DNA from: Isoetes taiwanensis
Lineage: Eukaryota > Streptophyta > Lycopodiopsida > Isoetales > Isoetaceae
NCBI GenBank assembly: GCA_021234155.1
Contig: JAJEKV010000008.1
Location: 9,140,445 to 9,204,444, forward strand
Direction: 5' to 3'
DNA length: 64,000 nt
The notes beneath the pieces are model-generated. The model did not search any database and was not told where the DNA came from. It worked only from the letters and a program-made list of their open reading frames with translations. Below are positions 29,241 through 41,435 of this stretch, one piece after another; positions within the stretch are counted from its first letter, which is position 1; every line of letters begins with the position of its first letter. The position numbers and the translations under genes were made by a program.

Positions 29241-31330
29241 GGGTAAGGTGCCCAGCTACGGTTTTGGACCCATTGAATGCCACGTTTAGCCCAGCGAAGC
29301 ACTTTTGGCCTGCCCACTCACGGTTTTTACCTTATTCCGTCAAAGGGGCTAGGTTTTGCCCATTTCGATTTTGGCTCCTTCCATCTATGGCTTTTGGCTT
29401 GTCTATCGGTAGATTCTCCACTCCTGATGACGATTTTTATGCCTCCCATTGATGATTTCGCTACAACCAAGAGCTGCCCTTTTCCCGCCTGAAAAATGCG
29501 AGGTGCGTGATGCTTTTCATGCAATCCTTTGCATTTGTCTAAGAATTAAGTCTCACGGCAAAGAGGATTCCCGCCTTAGCTAGCTAATTGAGCTTAAATT
29601 CCTTATGTGCTTTCTAATCCTATGGATGATTGGAGGATCAACCTTGGGCATGAGATCTAAGCCGTTTGCTACAAGATCCTTTAGGCTCCAGCCATTCTAC
29701 ATTCAAACTAGGCCTAAGGTGATTCAAATGACGGGATATAAGATGAAGCATCCATTGAATCACCAAAGAGGTCACAAGAGTTACAGACCATGGCAATTCT
29801 CAGGGAACAAGAAGAATTCAGCCTCATGCAACAAGAGTGTGCCGTGGCCTTAAAAAATACTACTGTTATGAGAAGTAGATCAAAGAGGAGGCCAAGAGTG
29901 TTTCATAAAGAAGATCAACCTCATAATATGGCAGCAGAAGACCAGCCTCATCATGCAGCAACCAAGCATGCAAATAAGAAAGCAAGGGGATCTTGGAGAG
30001 AGGAGGATATGCTTGAGGCAATGGATAGAATTGATGATGGTGATTTCTTAACCATCAAAGATGCAAAGAAAACATTATGGCATCCCTTATAGCGACATGA
30101 GGAATTGGTATTACGAGTTTACTCAAAAAAGGGTGGCAAGAATCCTAAGTGCTTAACAAAGGCGTAAGAGGATGATTTAGTGGACTGGTCATTAAGAAGA
30201 GTGAGTTGTGGCCTTGGAGTAACTAAAGATATGTTGAAGCATAGAGTTGAAACAATTTGTGCTGATCGAATAACTCTGTTTAAAATGGGAAGCACGGAGA
30301 AAAATGGTGGAGGCTATTTAAAAGAAGGCATAACAATCTATCTCTTAGATCAACAAAACCTTAGATGTTGCAAGAGCAAGAGCTATGAATCCCACTATAT
30401 TGAGGCCTTGGTTTTCAGGTCTAGAAGAGATTTATAGTATCTTCAACTTTGATCCAACACACATTTGGAATGCCGATGAGACAGGTATACAAAATTTGGT
30501 AAGGTGAAGGGCATGAAAGTAATTGCAAAGAAGGGTGTCAATGCGATACATGAAATGGTGATGAAGAATAGAGAGTGGGTGACAGTTCTTGTATGTGCCA
30601 ATGCTTCGGTGTGAGGTGATGCCTTCTTATTACATTTTTAAAGGTTCTAGAATTAGAGGAAACCATGTTTTGAACTGTGAGCAGTCTTTGGTATGTCAGG
30701 TCCGACCATCGGCATGGATGACAAGTGAGTTGTTCAAGCTTTGGATTCTTGAGCACTTTCAATCCAAAGTACACGGTGGTATTTCTCCTGAAAATCCTCA
30801 CTTGCTAATCTTGGATGGACATGGCAGTCACGTGGAGGATGATGTTATCTTGTTAGCAAGGTCTATTGGCCTTCACCTCATGATCTTGCCTCCACACACA
30901 TCTCACAAGTTGCAACCATTAGATGTAGCTGTTTTTGGTCCTTTCAAAAAGTATTTTAGGCGTGAAAAGAGCTAAATGGATGGCCTCTAAGCCTAAGGTA
31001 GAGCCCACAAAAGCTGACTTAGGCAAGTTGATATGTGACTCCATGAGAGACGCCACACCCGCTCACGAAAATATTCTTCTTTGGTTTCAAGGCAAGCTGG
31101 TTTATGGCCTTTTAATGATGCTGTAATTGATAAATTGGTGACACCAGCAGTAGATCCAGCTGCCCTACACCTTCCAGAAGAGTTGGTTGAAGAGCATGCA
31201 CGTGAGGAATTGCATGTTGAGGTAGGAGATGAAGAGGAAGAAGCATTTGGACCATATGATCAAGAAGCTTATATGAATGATGAGCATGCTCCAAACCTGC
31301 AAGGTATACATTCATGTTATTAGATTCCTT
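29241..31330 (+). mobile_element. 3'-truncated pogo-like DNA transposon, copy 2 only
   Basis: The left terminus GGGTAAGGTGCCCAGCTACG follows a TA at 29,239-29,240. Copy 1 has the uninterrupted CCTATTGC at the equivalent place, so insertion was at a TA, the Tc1/mariner-superfamily rule. The transposase remnant lies inside. No matching inverted terminus exists on the right: the sequence passes into DNA homologous to copy 1 at about 31,443 = 8,263, so a deletion removed the 3' end together with the copy-1-like DNA 5,853-8,262. Confidence 0.8.
29790..31130 (+). pseudogene. pogo-like transposase (HTH + DDE_1) pseudogene
   Basis: A psq/CENP-B-like helix-turn-helix is seen at 29,985-30,092 (REEDMLEAMDRIDDGDFLTI). 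A second helical block LVDWSLRRVSCGLGVTKDML is at about 30,180-30,240. The catalytic core follows: HIWNADETGIQ with the first Asp at 30,476, HLLILDGHGSHVEDD near 30,800-30,845 with the second, and PPHTSHKLQPLDVAVFGPFK near 30,889-30,950, diagnostic of the DDE_1 (pogo/Tigger) family. At least four frame breaks make it non-functional. Confidence 0.85.
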
Positions 31331-31442
31331 GTGGTCTGAGTTTTATGAGTTACATGCACATCCTCATCATCTTAAGCACATGCTCATGCACATCCTTTTA
31401 CAGGTATAGAGATTATTATGGGAGCACATGGAGCAGGTCCTT

Positions 31443-32916
31443 CAAGAGCACATGGTCAATCTGAGCAAGAGAAGTTATAGTATTTGTTCTCAAAATAAGC
31501 CATCAAGTTCTCTATGATTAGAATATGGATATACTGTGGTCTTATCTAGTCGTTCTTATCCAGAATTTAGCCTTCTCTTAGTACCGCAAAAGTGTACATT
31601 TGCATCAACCATGGGTCTAGCATACTTGCCAGGAAGTCAACCCAAGGAGTTGCAAGCTTGTGAGAACACACATCATGTTATAATAAGAAACATGTCATAC
31701 TTGTTGCATGAAGCCTTGTGCAAGATGATGTTTTTCTTTGAATTTTGTTAAATATACACATTCTATCTAATATGCTTATTTTACATTGCAGTTTCTACAC
31801 TTGTTCTTTTGATCCAATTGAAGGGGGAGAGATGGTCCTATGCGACTATAAAAAATTTGTGAGTTGAGTTGGTAAAGCATGGTGTTGACTCATTTGTGCA
31901 TGTAATGCAATTATAAATATTGATGCAGCTCTAACAACTAGAAATGAGCCGCTGGGATGAAGTGTAAACAAGTTGGGGTGAGGGGTGTGCATGATCCATA
32001 AGCGGACCATGATTATGGTGCTTTTGTTATTTCGTCACTCATTGGCTGAAGTTTGGTTTTGTGCATGCTCATAGTGTGGTTAAGAAAGTTGTTCAATTGG
32101 GTGTTGTTCATAATTGCTAGTCCAATGGACTATCCACCAAAGCATATAGTCCATTGGACATTGGACAATAATGTTGGCCTTATCAAAAAGCGTAGGTTTA
32201 TAACTCAAGATTTCAGAGGTTTTGTAGAGGTATTCATATCTCAGGCCTTATGAATCTGACGCTGGCATCTGCCTTCTGGGAAGAAGGTGTATATCCTGGT
32301 GCCGAAGGTGGAGCTGCGGATAAGAATGCGCGTGGGCCTTGGGCATCTGGCGAGCAGTGGAAGCCCCTTCTAATTGTGTTTGCTGCGGTGTCGGGATGGC
32401 CATGAAGCAGCCGGGAAGGCGCCATCCGAATTTCCCTTCTTTGGCTATGGCCGTTCCAGTAATCCTGAGTCCCCTTTTAGTAATTGAGCGAGTGTTTAAA
32501 CCCTTGCAGTGGACGATTCATGGGGAAATGGTTTTGTGTTTTGCTTCCTTGCATCTGTTTCCCTGGCCAAACTAAGCTTGGGCGGTTCTAGGTCTTGCTC
32601 CTTTCTTTTTTGTGTATGTTATCGGTTTACCTAACTAAGATAGATCTGGAGTGTAGATATATTTCAGTGAACCGCCCTTGCCCTGCATTTGTTAAAGCAG
32701 GAGGAAAGCATAAACGCCAAGGTCAGAGCTTCCAAGAGCTTGCTGCTGGCCGCAAAGCTAGGATTTCACATGCCCAAAGATTCTGAGAGGTGCCTGTTAA
32801 AATCTGGCATTTCTTAAAATTGAATCATTTGATTTGTACTTCTTGTGGAATTAAAGGCATTGGCAACACACCGTGTAGGAATTTAGCTCTGAATTTATAA
32901 TGTTTGCCCGAGGTTG
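31443..32916 (+). other. Shared unassigned flank upstream of the giant MULE (copy 2)
   Basis: Counterpart of 8,263-9,736, with very few differences. No recognisable gene. Confidence 0.4.
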
Positions 32917-33640
32917 AAGCACTTGGGAAGTCTGTATATATCAAGCGGGATCGGGTTAATGTGGCCAGAAATCCCGATATCGCCCACTCCATCACCATGC
33001 ACGCCATCGATCCGCTTGATGGCCATGGGTTCTCGCAGCCATGCCCCATTCATGGGGCAGAGGGGGATGCCATGCGAGAGCAGCCATGGATATCCCATGC
33101 TATGCCAACCATCCGCATTAACTGCAACCTGCCAACCGCACCTGCAAAAATCCATCCGGCCTGCCAACCCTGCCCAATTCAGTTGAATCATTTCTGTCCT
33201 GCACTCCTGCCGCCCAATTTCTGTTCAACTATACGTTGCCATAAGCTGCATACCAAGCGAATTAGCCACGTAAAATAAGAACAAGTCATAGTGACACTTA
33301 ACAACAAAATTTTATTTGCCACCTAATGTGACATGGGTTAATGTGGCCATAGGGGTTAATGTGGCCATAGATTTTCAAGCGAATTATGACTTGGGACCAT
33401 TGTGCAACGGCTACTACAACGGTTACTACAACGGTCATGGGCTATGGGGTATATATGGGTTGTCGTGGGTTAGGGTTTAAGGCAATTCATTGGGTTTCAA
33501 TTCAGTTGAGATCAAGGAATCAAAGAAAGATGGTGAGGACCAGGCAACAGCTTGCTGAGTGCAGTCTCTACAATGTTCACACTATTGAAGATGTTGTAGT
33601 ACACTTGAATGAGCTTCAGAAGGACGTTGGAACAATTCTT

Positions 33641-33779
33641 TTTTTTTATTTGAAGGCAAGGTTGGTGGGACTTGCACCCACCCACGTCTCCCACCCGATG
33701 GTAGCTAGTGGATTTTGAACCCTGGTGGGGGTCACCCCAACCCAAGGCCTTACCACTAAACCACCACCGCGATGGGCCC
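33641..33779 (-). mobile_element. tRNA-derived SINE in ORF-B (copy 2)
   Basis: Same insertion as 10,449-10,588, with target duplications GTTGGAAYAATTCTT at 33,626-33,640 and 33,780-33,794. Confidence 0.8.
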
Positions 33780-34230
33780 GTTGGAATAATTCTTGCTGAG
33801 GATAACAGCATCCACACATTTACAAGTGAGCATATGCTTGTTTTCCTTCATATGAATTGTCTATTTGTTGTTGTGATACGATTGTAGCCGCACGTTTTAT
33901 TTATACAGAGAGAGTGGAGAAAGGTGAGATCAAATTGAGCCGGCCCCGGCATTATATAGATGACATTGATAGGCCGACAGACGGAGCAATGATAGCTGAA
34001 TTGAAAATGCGCATTATCCAGGCCAAGGCATTGAAGAAATTGCTGGCTTTGGACTTCCTGTGGGAGGGCAACACCCTGAAGCCCTGTTTTATTAAATTGT
34101 ATGAGACACGCAAGTTGGAGAAGAAGTGTCTCATCAAAGATGTGCTGCAGGGGTGGGATGCAAGTCTTTGCGAAGTCCTCGACCACATGTTGTGGTGAGA
34201 ATCCATATCTGTACCCGACGTTACCGTCGA

Positions 34231-34445
34231 GAAGAAGAAGAAGAAGAAGAGATTTTAACGTCACGTCACAAGGCAGCGTCCTATCGGACATGTGACACTT
34301 TACAACACACCCAGATGGGTCCTGCCCCCACCACTTTACATTGCTGAAGTGGGTCCTTCCCCCACCAACTTTACATTGCATGGCCACTTTCACAACGAGG
34401 CGTTGAACCCGTGACCTTGGGTATGGCAGTTTAACGTCTTACCAA
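34231..34445 (-). mobile_element. Second SINE, private to copy 2
   Basis: Copy 1 reads GTCGAGAGCGTCC without interruption; here 215 bp are inserted after GTCGA. Read on minus, it starts TTGGTAAGACG, has the B-box-like CGGGTTCAACGCC about 35 bases in, two GTAAAGTKGGTGGGGG repeats, and ends in a (TTC)n tail. This is the layout of a tRNA-derived SINE. Its absence from copy 1 dates it after the duplication (or marks allelic difference). Confidence 0.7.
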
Positions 34446-34572
34446 GAGCGTCCAGGCAGAGGCCATGCAGACAGTCACTGAAGTTGTTTCAGATTGAATT
34501 ACCATTAGCCTTGTATTACCTTTCAAATATATTATATTGTATTACTATTGAATTCTATTACTCTTGTAATTG

Positions 34573-37430
34573 TATTTTGACTAAAGTGGCCACATTAACC
34601 AAAATGGGTTAATGTGGCCATGGGTTAGTGTGGCCATAGGTTAGTGTGGCCATAGGTCAATGCGGCCATAGGTTAGTGTGGCCATGTGCCAACCATTGAA
34701 TACCACACTTTATATCATGGTAACACTTTAGATCATGGACACTTTAAAGGAAAAGCCACTAACACTTTGGGTTAATGTGGCCATGGGCTAAAGTGGTCAC
34801 ATTAACCAAAATGGTTTAATGTGGCCATGGCTTAAAGTGGCCACATTAACCATTATGGTTTAATGTGGCCATGGTTAATGTAGCCATGGCCTAAAGTGGC
34901 CACATTAACCATTATGGTTTAATGTGTCCATGGGTTAATGTGGCCATAGGTTAATGTGGCCAAGGTTTAATGTGGCCATGGGTTAACGTGGCCATGGGTT
35001 AATGTGGCCATGTGCCAACCATTGAATACCACACTTTATATCATGGTAACACTTTAGATCATGGACATTTTAAAAGAAAAACCACTAACACTTTGAAAGA
35101 AAAGCTAACATGGGTTAATGTGGCCATGGGCTAAAGTGGCCACATTAACCAAAATGGGTTTAATGTGGCCATGGCTTAAAGTGGCCACATTAACCAAAAT
35201 GGTTTAATGTGGCCATGGGTTAATGTGGCCATGGTTTTATGTGGCCACAGTAACCATTGTGGTTTAATGTGGCCATGGTTAATGTAGCCATGGCCTAAAG
35301 TGGCCACATTAACCATTATGGTTTAATGTGGCCATGGGTTAATGTGGCCATAGGTTAATGTGGCCATGGGTTAATGTGGCCATGTTTTAATGTGGCCGTA
35401 GGTTAATGTGGCCGTGGTTTAATATGGCCAATGGTTTATGGTTTAATATGGCCAATGGTTTTTGCGGCCATGGGTTAATGTGGCCATGGTTAATGTAGCC
35501 ATGGGTTAATGTGGCCATGTGCCAACCATTGAATACCACACTTTATATCATGGTAACACTTTAGATCATGGACACTTTAAAAGAAAAGCCACTAACACTT
35601 TGGAAGAAAAGCTAACATGGGTTAATGTGGCCATGGACTTTGGCTGGCTTTGGACTTCCTGTAGGAGGGCAACACCCTGAAGCCCTGTTTTTGTTAAATT
35701 GTATGAGACACGCAAGTTGGAGAAGAAGCGTCTCATCAAAGATGTGATGCAGAGGTGGGATGCAAGTCTTTGCGAAGTCCTCGACCACATGTTGTGGTGG
35801 GAATCCATATCGTGCCCGGCGTTCTACCCGAGGCGTCGAGCGAGAGCCATGCGGGCCGGATCACTAAAGTTGTTTCAGATTGAATTACCATTAGCCTTGT
35901 ATTACCTTTCAAATATATTATATTGTATTACTATTGAATTCTATTACTCTTGAAATTGTATTTTGACTAAAGTGGCCACATTAACCAAAATGGGTTAATG
36001 TGGCCATGGGTTAATGTGGCGATAGGTTAGTGTGGCCATAGGTTAATGTGGCCATAGGTCAATGCGGCCATAGGTTAGTGTGGCTATGTGCCAACCATTG
36101 AATACCACACTTTATATCATGGTAACACTTTAGATCATGGACACTTTAAAGGAAAAGCCACTAACACTTTGGGTTAATGTGGCCATGGGCTAAAGTGGTC
36201 ACATTAACCAAATGGTTTAATGTGGCCATGGCTTAAAGTGGCCACATTAACCATTACGGTTTAATGTGGCCATGGTTAATGTAGCCATGGCCTAAAGTGG
36301 CCACATTAACCATTATGGTTTAATGTGGCCATGGGTTAATGTGGCCATGGGTTATTGTGGCCATGCGTTAATGTGGCTATAGGTTAACGTGGCCATGGTT
36401 AATGTCGCCACGGGTTAATGTGGCCATGTGCCAACCATTGAATACCACACTTTATATCCTGGTAACGCTTTAGATCATGGACATTTTAAAAGAAAAGCCA
36501 CTAACACTTTGCAAGAAAAGCTAACATGGGTTAATGTGGCCATGGGCTAAAGTGGCCACATTAACCAAAATGGGTTTAATGTGGCCATGGGCTAAAGTGG
36601 CCACATTAACCAAAATGGGTTTAATGTGGCCATGGCTTAAAGTGGCCACATTAACCAAAATAGTTTAATGTGGCCATGGGTTAATGTGGCCATGGTTTTA
36701 TGTGGCCACACTAACCATTGTGGTTTAATGTGGCCATGGTTAATGTAGCCATGGCCTAAAGTGGCCACATTAACCATTATGGTTTAATGTGGCCATGGGT
36801 TAATGTGGCCATGTTTTAATGTGGCCGTAGGTTAATGTGACCATGGTTTAATATGGCCAATGGTTTATGTGGCCATGGTTTAATATGGCCAATGATTTAT
36901 GTGGCCATGGGTTAATGTGGCCATAGGTTAATGTGGCCATGGTTAATGTAGCGGTAGCCATGGGTTAATGTGGCTATGTGCCAACCATTGAATACCACAC
37001 TTTATATCATGGTAACACTTTAGATCATGGACACTTTAAAAGAAAAGCCACTAACACTTTGAAAGAAAAGCTAACATGGGTTAATGTGGCCACATTAACC
37101 AAAATGGTTTAATGTGGCCATGGGTTAATGTGGCCACATTAACCAAAACAGGTTAATGTGGCCATGGGTTAATATTGCCATGGTTTAATGTGGCCATTGG
37201 TTAATGTGGCCATGGTTTAATGTGGCCATGGGTTAATGTTGCCATGGTTTAATGTGGCCTCATTAACCATTATGGTTTTATGTAACCAAAGGTTAATGTG
37301 GCCATGATGGGTTAATATGGCCATGTGCCAACCATGACTACCACACTTTGTATCATGGTAGCACTTTAAATCTTTGACAGTGCATCCATGAAAATCATGG
37401 GTTAATGTGGCCTCCTATAAGCCATGATTA
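34573..37430. repeat. Minisatellite array A (copy 2)
   Basis: Counterpart of 11,155-14,045 with the same higher-order structure, including the ORF-B 3' duplicate at about 35,637-35,882. Confidence 0.88.
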
Positions 37431-37555
37431 ATCAGGCAAACCAAGGCAATCTATGCCTATGTCCAAACCATTAGGCTCGTACCATTAGGCAAAAAATTGG
37501 GGAAAAAAAAGAACTCTGATTTCCGATTTCTGGCGCTTGAAACCGAAACAGGGCT

Positions 37556-38737
37556 ATGGCGAGTTCGATCAGTGCATCCGGTGCTGAAGAAATGTCTGTG
37601 AGCGAGGCTAGTGGGTCGGATATGTCGGATTCGGTCCAGAGTTCAGATGGAGATGAAGCTTTTTTGCCTAATGTGGAAGAGCTACTAGCAGCAGTGAGGG
37701 ATTTAAAGGAATCGGGTGGAGCAGCAAAAATCCAAGGTGAGGTTGATTCCAAGCATCCGGCTTCTCTGAGGAAGCTCAAGAAGGCTTCGCGTAGTTCTGC
37801 TGGGAAACTGGAGGCCCAACAACCCATGTAGCAGGCAGATTCCGAGGTAGATGATCAGGCCCGGGAAAGGGGTTTTTTTTACAGTAAGAAGAGAAGCAAA
37901 TGGTGTTGCCTCTCTGAGGATTGTCGGTGGAACGGGAGGAAGAGAGCCAGACTGGAGGAGCATTTGAAGAGAAGGCATGGGCTGGTTGTGGAGGTAGAGC
38001 GGGCAGCTTGGGGCAGGAGATTGCAGGAGCAAGTTAAGCACAAGAGGAGGCCAGGCCGGGAACTGAGCCAATATGTTCAGAAGTATAGGTTGGATCCGGT
38101 TCACGGGTGGAAGGTTAACAGGAGCCAGTTCTTGAAAAGGGCATAGACAGATTCAAGAGCAATTGCATATGCCCTACTTGTGGACATGCCCGATGGCAGA
38201 GAGAAGGACTTGGAGGTGAAGAGATATACCGAGGATTATGTGCAAAGGAGGGCTTTGGATTGGGACAGATCCAAGAACAGTAAAATAGCTCAGTACAAGA
38301 AGAACATCAAAGAGGCCTATGATTTTGATTGCACAGAAGAACAATGGCACGAGAGGGAGTTGGATGCCAATATCAGATCCTGCATGGATGAGCTGCAGTC
38401 TGAACTTTTGGAGAAGACATGGTATCTTGACAGTCCAGCACATGATGGGTCAGAATCTAGTGAAGATGGAGCAGAGGAGAGTGCAGATCTGACCCTTGGA
38501 ACCCCTGTGACCAAGCTTTCAGCAGATGCAGCCGGATTGAGCATCAATGCTCCAATTAAGACCTCCCGGGTTGAAGCAGCCGAGAGCTCTAGTGTGGCTG
38601 ATCCGGCCTCTCCACTGCGCCAAATGCATGTTCATCTTATATCTGATAGCCCAGGAAGCCAGCAGGGCAGCGTTAGAACCGTCCTCACCTTAGAAGCTGA
38701 TTTTGTGCTCAGTCCTGATTTCTTGCAGAAAGTTTAA
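37556..38737 (+). pseudogene. MULE-borne ORF-A (copy 2)
   Basis: Same reading frame and same two in-frame TAG codons as 14,157-15,329. The middle segment (37,850-38,120) differs from copy 1 by many small indels at CAG/CTG positions that nonetheless cancel to keep frame. Unrecognised protein. Confidence 0.5.
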
Positions 38738-38740
38738 GAC

Positions 38741-39504
38741 TTGCACACCATATTCCTGTCTGCCAAGAAAAGGAAGGTAAAATCTAGCAGGTCAGAACTT
38801 CCTGAATCTTTGTCATATTGTTGTGTTCGCCACTTTGACGAGGAGCCCCCGGGTCTTCGGGATCAGCTTCGGATGGGTGAGTTTGTGATAAGCCGGGCGG
38901 ATCTGGCGGAGATTCGAGCACCCGCATGCCCGACAATCGAGAGAAAGTGGGTGCTTCTTGGGTGAAAACGAGGAGCCTGGTCGGGTCATATTTTATGTAA
39001 GTTTCTTGTTCCTTTGGTGCATTGTTTTTATTGTGTTTACGAGCACCTGTGCTCATAATCTAAGGTTGTCTTTGTCATACAACGAGTTCATACATCGTTT
39101 CATGGCTTCGGGGGCTGCTTTTCTGGCCCGGCTCTCAATACCCGATGGTTGAAATGCGCAATCACGAACAGGGATAATGGTTCGTTGTGGCACATTCACA
39201 ATTCTTTGTGCACGAAGATTCATTGAGGACTTCATTACGCACAAAAGGAAGCTCGTGAGGTAAGCAATTGTCTAGAATTGACTTCATTAAGACTTCATTG
39301 TCTTCAATTGTGCTACATTGAATTGTGATTCTTGAATTGTCTTGAATTGTGCAGGTCAGTCCGGAATGGTTTAGCAAAGTGCATGTTGCAAATTGCAGAA
39401 AGACCTACAGTGTTGTGTTGGGCAAATTGCAGGAGACCTTGGTAAGCACAAAGAATGCAGCTAGATGCAATGCTAGGAAAGGCAAGGGAAAGCTCAAGAA
39501 GTAG
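38741..39504 (+). pseudogene. Ulp1-like fragment in MULE (copy 2)
   Basis: Counterpart of 15,333-16,100. The region preceding the Ulp1 start is better preserved here (SYCCVRHFDEEPPGL, GEFVISRADLAEI), but the catalytic-Cys box is scrambled by small indels around 39,150-39,200. The last exon (EWFSKVHVANCRKTYSVVLG) is intact to TAG 39,502-39,504. Confidence 0.5.
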
Positions 39505-39627
39505 GCAGCATTTGCTTTGCTGATAGGTGCTGATTTCATGTCCATATATTTTTCTGAAAACACATAAACTAATGACAGCCTATTTTCTGTGTATAAGATA
39601 AAACATGTGACAAATAGAATGGAACTG

Positions 39628-39900
39628 AGGTTAATGTGGCCATAGATTGAGGTGGCCACATTAAACATTATGGTTTAATGTGGCCATGGGTTAATGTGGC
39701 CATAGATTGAGGTGGCCATGGGTTAATGTGGCCATGGTTAATGTGGCCACAGATTGAGCTGGCTACATTAACCAAAATGGGTTAATGTGGGCATGGGTTG
39801 ATCTTGCCACATATTGAGGTGGCCATATTAACCAAAATGGGTTAATGTGGCCATATTAACCAAAATGGGTTAATGTGACCATGGTCTAATGTGGGCACTC
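39628..39900. repeat. Minisatellite array B, shortened (copy 2)
   Basis: Only the distal part of array B remains. The junction at about 39,627 joins sequence equivalent to 16,221 directly to sequence equivalent to 17,413. Confidence 0.85.
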
Positions 39901-40103
39901 ACCAACCATTGAATATAACATAAGTCACGCTAACACTTAACAAAAAAACATAAGTCATGGTTTTATATGGCCATGTACCAACCATTGAATACTTAAAAGC
40001 AAATTGATCATGGTTGACACAAATCATGGTAGCACTTTAAAAAAAAAGGCTAGCAGTTTGAACAAAATGACACTAAACAAAATGTGCACACTAAACAAAA
40101 TGT

Positions 40104-40800
40104 TCAACAGAACAACTCTTTGTACTGCTCATGAGCATCATCAATGGTTTCCGTTGTGAAGTCCTCCACCTCACCATCTCCTTTGAACCAAAACTGCATG
40201 TCGAGTATATCGGGCCACATTACTGTTCTATCCAGTATCATCTTGATTATGCTTTTCTTGTGGTGCCTCCAGACTTGGCGCATCTCTTGAAGATCGAACC
40301 CTCATCCCACGAATCAACCCAATTGGTCTCCGGCCCGAAGCTTCATTTCCCACTTACCAACCATGTATTTCTTAACCTTCTTCATGAGGCTGTACACAGC
40401 CTCCTAGTCCAGTTCCTCATCTGGGTTGGGGTGTTTTCGGGGGATTCCATCTCGTTCAAGCTTTTCCACAAACCCTACACCAATTTACAACATCCGAAAA
40501 ATAAGAAACTACTAAAATAATTTAGAAACTCTTGAGGCCGTAGAGACTGCAACAAATGTAGCCTTACTTGTAAACACCGGCTCCATATTTGTCTGCTCAC
40601 GAATCCTCAGCTCGGATTGAATTTGGTTCAAGCTTTGGAGCATTCTTTCCATAGCTTCCCTCTCAAATGCTACGAACATAAACTATATCAGGAAAGACGA
40701 TGAATGAAGAAGAGCATTCATAGGTTCATGTTTTATAAAGGAGCATGGGTTACCTCGGGTTGAATGCAACATTATTTGAGAGCAACTGCCACCCACCAAG
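40104..40800 (-). pseudogene. MULE-borne ORF-C (copy 2)
   Basis: Counterpart of 17,948-18,660, with the same in-frame TAG upstream of YSLMKKVKKY. Small indels break the copy near 40,290-40,340. Confidence 0.4.
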
Positions 40801-40832
40801 ATAGCCACATTTACCTAAAACCCTAGACCATT

Positions 40833-41420
40833 GGTTAATGTGGACATTGGTTAATGTGGCCACAGATCATAGTGGTTAATGTGGCCATAGTGATTAATGT
40901 GGCCATAGTGGTTAGTGTGGCCTTGGGTTAATGTGGCCATAGATTAATGTGGCCATAGATTAATGTGCCCACAGGTTAATGTGGCCATGGATTAATATGG
41001 CCATGGATTAATGTGACCATGGTTTAATGTGACCATAGGTTAAGGTGACCAAAATGCCTTAATGTGGCCATTGCTTAATGTGGCCACATTAACTAAAATG
41101 GTTTAATGTGGCCACATTAACCATAATGGTTTAATGTGGTCATAGGTTAATGTGGCCATAGGTTAATGTGACCATAGGTTAATGTGGCCATAGTTAATGT
41201 GGCCATAGGTTTATGTGGCCATAGGTTATTGTGGCCAAAGGTTAATGTGGCCATGGGTTAATATGGCCATGGTTAATGTGGCCATAGGTTAATGTGGCCA
41301 TGGTTAATGTGGTTAATGTAAATCATGGTAACACTTTAAATCATGGTAACACTTTAAAAGAAAAGCTAACACTTTGAACAAAATGAGTTTATGTGGCCAA
41401 GGATTAATGTGGACATGGAA
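40833..41420. repeat. Minisatellite array C (copy 2)
   Basis: Counterpart of 18,683-19,255 with one or two extra units. Confidence 0.85.
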
Positions 41421-41435
41421 CATATGCCACACCCT

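Larger units (their letters stand above)
33530..34497 (+). pseudogene. MULE-borne ORF-B (copy 2)
   Basis: Same gene as 10,338-11,079. Here the codon that is TAG in copy 1 is CAG (RIIQAKALKK) and the KLEKKCLIKDVLQ stretch is complete, so this copy better shows the ancestral protein. It is interrupted by the shared SINE at 33,641-33,779 and by a second SINE at 34,231-34,445, just before the C-terminal residues. Confidence 0.45.
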
